From Pseudeuparius sepicola (lineage: Eukaryota; Arthropoda; Insecta; Coleoptera; Anthribidae), in assembly GCA_963920635.1 (NCBI GenBank), contig OY987308.1:5026225-5090224 (forward strand): a stretch of 64,000 nucleotides of DNA, read 5' to 3'. Numbering within the stretch: position 1 is the first letter of the stretch; each line of letters starts with the position of its first letter. Below are positions 58,404 to 64,000 of this stretch, piece by piece. The notes below the pieces were generated by a model. It did not search any database. It had not been told where the DNA came from and saw only the letters and a list, made by a program, of their open reading frames with translations. The position numbers and the translations under genes are program-made.

Positions 58404-59940
58404 GTCAGACTGCGATGTTGGTGGCAAGGAAACTGCTAAACGGTCACCTCTGCACTATCATGAAACTGACAATCAGCTTGAAATCAACCAGTTTTCCCAA
58501 GGTACGAGTGCAGCAGCCTTAAGCGACACCTCTAGTGATGCTTCATCGATTCAGCAATGCACATTCAGTACATTGAATAAAATTCGGTTTATAGGGTGCA
58601 ATGGAAAATGTGAACTCGTGAGTAACATCAGCGATAAAGATATTGTTAATACACCATTGGACCAGCCTATTGCCAAATTTAATTGCATAAAGTGCTCGTT
58701 TAATTCTATTGCGCAGAGGGGCTTGTGGAACCATTACAAAATAAGTGGCCATGGTAAGAAATGGTCATTTCGGAAACGGGATAAGGCAGAGAACAACTTC
58801 ACCAAACAGTATGATACCAAGAAGTGCTCGTTTAGCCCATTGAAAAAGGGCAAGTTGAATCCAAGGAAGAAGCAAAATGACCCAGTTGACCCCGACCCTA
58901 AGCCAAGTGGCACACTAGATACATTTAACTCAATGTCGGGTCTAAGAGAGAATCTTCAAACATTTTATGCGGATGGCGTATATAATCTCAAATATAACTG
59001 CTGCAAGTGCCCTTTTACTACATTGAGAAAGGCCGAATTGAAAAGCCATGAGGTGCAACATGACCAAAGTAGCCATGATCCTGAGAGTTCAAAACTGAGT
59101 CTAACGCATGCTCAGAAGCACAGTTGTACAATGTGCTCCTATACCTCAACTCGGAAAGGGAATTTAAAACGTCATTTTGATGCAATTCATGACAAGTCGC
59201 ATGCTCGCAAATATCCATGTACAAAGTGCTCCTATACCTCAACTCGCAAAGAGCGTTTAAAAAGTCATTTTGTTGCAATCCATGATAAGTCTCGTGCTCT
59301 CAAATATAGATGTACAAAGTGCTCCTATACCTCAACTCAGAAAGGGCATATAAAGAATCATTTTGATGCAATCCATGATAAGTCACGTGCTCGCAAATAT
59401 ACATGTACAAAATGCTCATTTACCTCAACTTGGAAAAGAAGTTTAAAGATTCATTGTGATGCAATCCATGATAAGTCGTTTGCTCGCAAATATACCTGTA
59501 CAAAGTGCTCCTATACCTCGACTCAGAAAGAAAATTTAAAACGTCATTTTGATGCAATTCATGACAAGTCGCGTGCTCGCAAATATCCATGTACAAAGTG
59601 CTCCTATATCTCAACTCGCAAAGAGCGTTTAAAAAGTCATTTTGATGCAATCCATGATAAGTCACGTGCTCTCAAATATACATGTACAAAGTGCTCCTAT
59701 ACCTCAACTCAGAAAGGGCATATAAAGAGTCATTTTGATGCAATCCATGATAAGTTGCGTGCTCGCAAATATACATGTACAAAATGCTCATTTAAGTCAA
59801 CTTGGAAAGGAAGTTTAAAGATTCATTGTGATGCAATCCATGATAAGTCGTATGCTCGCAAATATACCTGTACAAAGTGCTCCTATACCTCAACTCGGAA
59901 AGTAAATTTAAAACGGCATTTTAATGCAATTCATAATTAG
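58404..59940 (+). CDS. Family A zinc-finger terminal exon, copy A3 (open)
   Basis: Starts after tcttttccag with the same split-codon phase as the other copies, then SDCDVGGKE. About 110 residues of acidic, Ser-rich sequence lead to a first finger (FNCIKCSFNSIAQ), a degenerate one lacking its first Cys (YDTKKCSFSP) and ten regular C2H2 fingers with short HDKSRARKY-type linkers. The later fingers fall into a four-type order (NLKRHF, RLKSHF, HIKNHF, SLKIHC) repeated two and a quarter times; the repeat is 372 nt with very few differences. The stop TAG is at 59938-59940, and finger-like code continues in frame after it. It is inferred to bind DNA in the nucleus; upstream exons were not found. Confidence 0.85.
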
Positions 59941-60175
59941 TCGCGTGCTCCCAAATATACCTGTACAATATACTCGTTTACCTCATCTTGGAAAGGAAGT
60001 TTAAAAAGTAATTTTCATGCAATCCATGTTGATAAGTTGCATGCTTCCAAGTATATTGTGCAAAGTGCTTGTTTGCCTTAACTCAGAAAAATAATTTAAA
60101 TTGTAATTTTGATGCAGTTGATAAGTTGTCACAAAATGCTCGAAAGCCATTTTATACTACATAGCATTGTGGAGA
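59941..60175 (+). pseudogene. Decayed fingers after the A3 stop
   Basis: In frame after TAG, the sequence still reads SRAPKYTCTIYSFTSSWKGS with a broken CxxC and a lost His, then a second more damaged finger. The same pair recurs at 62772-62945 and at 63860-64000 as part of the tandem units. Confidence 0.7.
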
Positions 60176-60223
60176 ATCTAAAAACAAAACGTACTGAATA
60201 GCTCTGTCTTCTTAAAACTATAT

Positions 60224-60787
60224 TGTCACGACTGGAATTGTGACCGGGGGGTGAGCTTCAGAGGTAGATCAATAATTGAGACGTATTTAAACAAAACTAA
60301 AAATATTTATTTATACCTTGTACGGAGATAGAATCATTTCCCAGAAGGGAGTAAAAATACACAGACTTACATTAGAATAATGCTTGTTACTGGTGAGTCC
60401 AACATCTCGCTCGCCGACCAGGGGGAAGTCACCGGCTGTCAACCAGAGTACCTTGTCGTTACTCCGAAGAGTATTCTATCGTAGTTCCATAGGGTTGAGT
60501 AGAGTTGAGGCATTGGGGTGTAAATTGAGTAGTAGTGTAGCACGAACCGGGGTGCCTGGAACCAATCGTCGATCACTGATCCCCCGAAATGCAGACCACC
60601 GGTATTTAAACCTTTAGTGGAAACCGAGTCAGCACTTCGCGGGCAATCGCCCGATATGGTTCGATTTGCCATTAACGGAAAAGTTGGATTTGCAATTTAG
60701 CTATTTAGCAATAATTTTGAGGTTTATGAACTTTCCGAATTTGTCTAAAAATATGCTAGGACCCGATCTTATTTTCTCTGGTTGACA
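60224..60787. mobile_element. Solo LTR with ATAT duplication
   Basis: The 564-bp segment begins TGTCACGACTGG and ends GGTTGACA. The tandem unit at 63000-63060 provides the empty site (aaaactatatccatgctg), giving a 4-bp duplication ATAT (60220-60223, 60788-60791). Its first bases resemble the LTR at 27223. There is no internal region, so it is probably an LTR-LTR recombination product. The frame at 60384-60617 lies wholly inside and is not a gene. Confidence 0.75.
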
Positions 60788-60839
60788 ATATCCATTCTGA
60801 TAACTTCCAATCCATTCCATTTCAAACCAGTCCATAGAC

Positions 60840-62072
60840 CTTTGGAAGAAAATTTAGTTGGCCTAGGCTTATTTATAGACCTGACTAAGGCTTATGATTG
60901 TATTAATTTCAAACTATTAGTTCACAAGTTGGAGTTTTACGGAATTAGAAGTAGGGCGGCAGAGTGGATAATGTCATATTTGACAGGCAGATCGCAAAAC
61001 GTCATTGTAACTAAGAATGGACATAACTATGCATCAGATTTGAAATCTGTGAAGCTGGGCATCTCACAAGGGAGTGCACTGGAGCCGGTTTTATTTAATG
61101 TCTTTATAAATGATTTACATCTTGTCTCAACAAAGCATAACTGTAGTATATTACAATATTCTGACGATAGCATTTTTTTGCACCTTACATGTGCAATAGG
61201 GTTAATTGACCAATTATTCCGGGATGTAGATAGGTGGATATCAAAAGGGGGAATGGCTGTAAACAGGGCCAAAATCAATATACTACTTTTCAAAACAAAC
61301 CGATTAAATGTGGTTATACCGGAACACATCCTTTTGGGTGGTGCAAGCAAAGGCACGGTTTCATCAGTTAATTTTTTAGGGCTAATGATAGATGAAAATA
61401 TGGCATAGAATGAACATATCACTTATTTGTGTAAAAAATTAAGCTCAGTTTCTTTTAGTATACAAGTACTATCTAAATACTTAAATAAAAAACCGCTTAA
61501 AGTAATATACCACTCTAACTTTGAATCCTTAGTTAGATATGCTTGTATTTTCTTTCGCAACATTTCAAACATAGAAGCCATTTTAATTATTCAAAAAAAG
61601 GGTAATTAGAACTTTCTGCAAATTGGGGCACAGAGAAAGCTGCAGAGGCAAATTTAGAGAAAATAATATACTTATAGTTGCAGCAATTGTTATACAAGAA
61701 TATATTTTATTTGTTATTAAGAGCAAAGATATCTTTACACAGCTAAGAGATCGGCATCCATACACTACCAGGGCCATAGACTTGTGTTACTCAAAACATG
61801 GGCTTACCCTTACGGAAAAAATTGCCTACTATAACTATTAGCTTTTATAATAAGTTACCTAATCGCATTAAACAATTAAGCACCTTGAAACTGGTGAAAA
61901 AGGAAATCTTCAATATACTTTTGAGATTAGAACCATATTCTATTAAGGAGTATTTAGATGCTGATTTGTATCAGATAATGTACCTATAGGTATATACATA
62001 TGTGTTTGACGGCAATTTCATTGTACCATGTTAGCATTGTACCTTTGAAATAAAGATTATTATTATTATAAT
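60840..62072 (+). pseudogene. LINE reverse transcriptase, 5'-truncated, jockey/CR1-type
   Basis: Frame 60782-61408 holds the RT core: LFIDLTKAYDCINFKLL, GISQGSALEPVLFNVFINDL and the catalytic box YSDDSIFL (Ser replaces the usual Ala). Stops and shifts follow at 61406 and 61607; the C-terminal part reads SCRGKFRENN and FYNKLPNRIK. The 3' end is aaataaagattattattattataa near 62060. The uninterrupted tandem unit near 63085 shows it sits between ccatag and ataatagaaataaa. It is a second, distinct LINE from that at 47455-49465. Confidence 0.8.
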
Positions 62073-62094
62073 AGAAATAAATTCTTTTAGAAAG

Positions 62095-63180
62095 TTGTAG
62101 TGGGGTAATGTGAGGTGAGGTGTAGATTCGGTGCTTGAAGCTCTCGGTCGGTGAAAAACTGTTTTGATATTGACGTTTCGCACCCGAAAGCTTAGCACAT
62201 CTTTGATAGGTTATATAATGAAATTGAATCAGTTTCTAGATCTAAAATATTTAATTAGATATTTTAATTAATTGCAGTTATATGAGTTTTTAAATTTAGC
62301 AAAATATGTGATGGAATCAATCAAGCCAATCACTAATGCAGACATTTTTGAACGGCCCAATCGCATTGCATTGGTGGATCTCATATTAGTGTAGAGCTTA
62401 AAAGCTGGCCCTATAATATTTTATTATAACATTAATGTATTTATTTCACAAAATATCCAATTTATGAATGTTATTTCTGCTGGGCGACACGGAGCGTCAC
62501 ACACTAGAAAAACGACAGGTGCTGGAGGGGAAGGGGGAGGGGGTGGGAAAACGAGCAGCTCTGGAACTTCACGCTTGAACAACTCACCCGGACTCCACAA
62601 ATCGCAACGGAATGCCCCAAAGGAATTAATATGTATCCTCGGGATCAAGGAGCACTGTGAAGTGCATTATTAATCTAAACGGCTACTAAAGGGATGCGGT
62701 CAAAGAAAATGTGAGTGTTGCAAAACTTGCCCAACATAGAAAGTAGGAGGATTCTTTCTATAATAGGGTCCATGATGATGAAAAGACATTTTGATGCAAT
62801 TCATGTTGATAAGTTGCGTGCTTCAAAGTATAATGTACAAAGTGCTTGTTTGCCTTAACACCGAAAGGTAATTTAAACTGTAATTTTGATGCAGTTGATG
62901 ATAAGTTGTCAATCGTCAGCTGAGGTAGAACTGCACAAAATGCTCGCAAGTCATGCTATGCTATCTTAAACATCGCATTGTGGGGATTCTAAAAACAAAA
63001 AGTACAGAATAGCTCTGTCTTCTGAAAACTATATCCATGCTGATAACTTCCAATCCATTCCATTTTAAACATTCCATAGGTATAATAGGAATAAGTTACA
63101 CTGCTTACATATAATAGAAATAAATTACACTGCTTAATAGGAATAAATTACACTGCTTACAGAGTCTTTTAAAAAGTTGT
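62095..63180 (+). repeat. Tandem ~1.09-kb unit derived from a zinc-finger 3' region
   Basis: It matches 63181-64000 in direct orientation (offset 1086-1089 bp). The unit contains ttgaagctctc, cgtttcgcacccga, an AT-rich block, a G-rich block at 62500-62560 and the decayed family A finger at 62772-62945. The finger part also matches 59990-60175, so the array began at A3 and has at least three units; the first is split by the solo LTR and the LINE. Confidence 0.85.
62527..62547 (+). other. G-quadruplex motif
   Basis: Four G runs of 4, 5, 5 and 3 are separated by loops of AA, A and T, a textbook intramolecular quadruplex pattern. It is repeated at 63616-63636 in the next unit. Confidence 0.7.
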
Positions 63181-64000
63181 AGTGAGGTAACGTGAGATGA
63201 GGCGAAGTGCATTTTCGTTGCTTGAAGCTCTCAGTGGGTGAACCACTGTCTCGATATTGACGTTTCGCACCCGAACACTTAGCACATCTTTGCTAGGTTA
63301 TATAATGAAATTGAATCAGTTTCTAGATCTAAAACATTTAATTAGATACTTTAATTAATAATACTTATAGAAGAATTTTTAAATTTAGCACAATATGTGA
63401 TGGAATCGATCAAGCCAATCACTAGTGCAGACATTTTTGAACAGCCCAATCACATTGCATTGGTGGATCTCATATTAGTGTAGAGCTTAAAAGCTGGCCC
63501 TATAATATTTTATTATAACATTAATGTATTTATTTCACAAAATATCCAATTTATGAATGTTATTTCTGCTGGGCGACACGGAGCGTCACGCACTAGAAAA
63601 ACGACAGGTGCTGGAGGGGAAGGGGGAGGGGGTGGGAAAACGAGCAGCTCTGGAACTTCACGCTTGAACAACTCACCCGGACTCCACAAAACGCAACAGA
63701 GTGCCCCAAAGGAATTCATATGCAACCTCAGGATGTAGGAGCAGTGTGAAGTGCATTAATCTAAACGGCTACTAAAGGGATGCGGTCAAAGAAAATGTGA
63801 GTGTTGCAAAGCTTGCCCAACATAGAAAGTAGGAGGATTCTTTCTATAATAGGGTCCATGATGATGAAAAGACATTTTGATGCAATTCATGTTGATAAGT
63901 TGCGTGCTTCAAAGTATAATGTACAAAGTGCTTGTTTGCCTTTACACCGAAAGGTAATTTAAACTGTAATTTTGATGCAGTTGACGATAAGTAGTCAATC
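63181..64000 (+). repeat. Next tandem unit, cut by the window edge
   Basis: Second copy of the 1.09-kb unit with its own G-quadruplex motif (63616-63636) and decayed finger starting near 63860. A few substitutions distinguish it from the previous unit. Confidence 0.85.

Noticed and set aside
62464..63738. Frames with GAGGEGGGGGKTSSSGT
   Set aside because: The glycine run is the G-rich motif read as codons, in both tandem units; the peptide has no domain.

Overview
This window looks like nuclear DNA of an insect. It is AT-rich, genes are split by GT-AG introns, and a short (TTAGG)n tract of the insect telomere type lies at 563-584. The coding content is arrays of C2H2 zinc fingers plus one probable ZAD (zinc-finger-associated domain) first exon. 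Almost everything else is transposons, many with complete ends and readable target-site duplications (TSDs). I cannot place the insect order from sequence alone.

Host-gene layer: five long 3' exons encode tandem C2H2 fingers. Family A lies at 3424-5061 (minus, two frameshifts), 44448-46062 (plus, open) and 58404-59940 (plus, open). Family B lies at 12708-14175 (minus, open) and 20640-21464 (minus, broken). All five begin at an AG acceptor in the same phase, with one base completing a split codon. Their flanking intron sequence is partly conserved, so they are segmental duplicates in both orientations. Fingers in one A exon and in the intact B exon are organised in four-finger higher-order repeats. 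No upstream exons could be joined to them. A ZAD-like first exon at 242-346 (minus) leads off the left edge.

Mobile layer, left to right: Harbinger-like foldback MITEs (603-1166, 2711-3371); hAT elements with 8-bp TSDs (2097-2577, 9382-11134, 21744-22955, 26339-26922); a long-terminal-repeat Tc1/mariner-like family with dead transposase pieces and a ~275-bp tandem array made from its ends (5489-7285, 14936-17215, 17985-20204); a TTAA MITE (11672-12008); LINE fragments (24778-25434, 46130-46760, 47455-49465, 60840-62072); a P-like element inside a ~1-kb inverted duplication (28360-37384); a Mutator/Foldback-type element with a 9-bp TSD (33127-35437); a 4-kb transposon with an intron-containing DDE-type gene, probably Sola (38282-42241); a full-length but decayed BEL/Pao retrotransposon (50134-57312) with a MITE inside its integrase; and a solo LTR (60224-60787).

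The right end (59990-64000) is a tandem array of ~1.09-kb units derived from the 3' side of a family A zinc-finger exon. Each unit carries a decayed finger, and the two visible copies of the G-rich block have a G-quadruplex motif. Paralogous uninterrupted copies inside the window act as empty sites and fix the ends and TSDs of several insertions.
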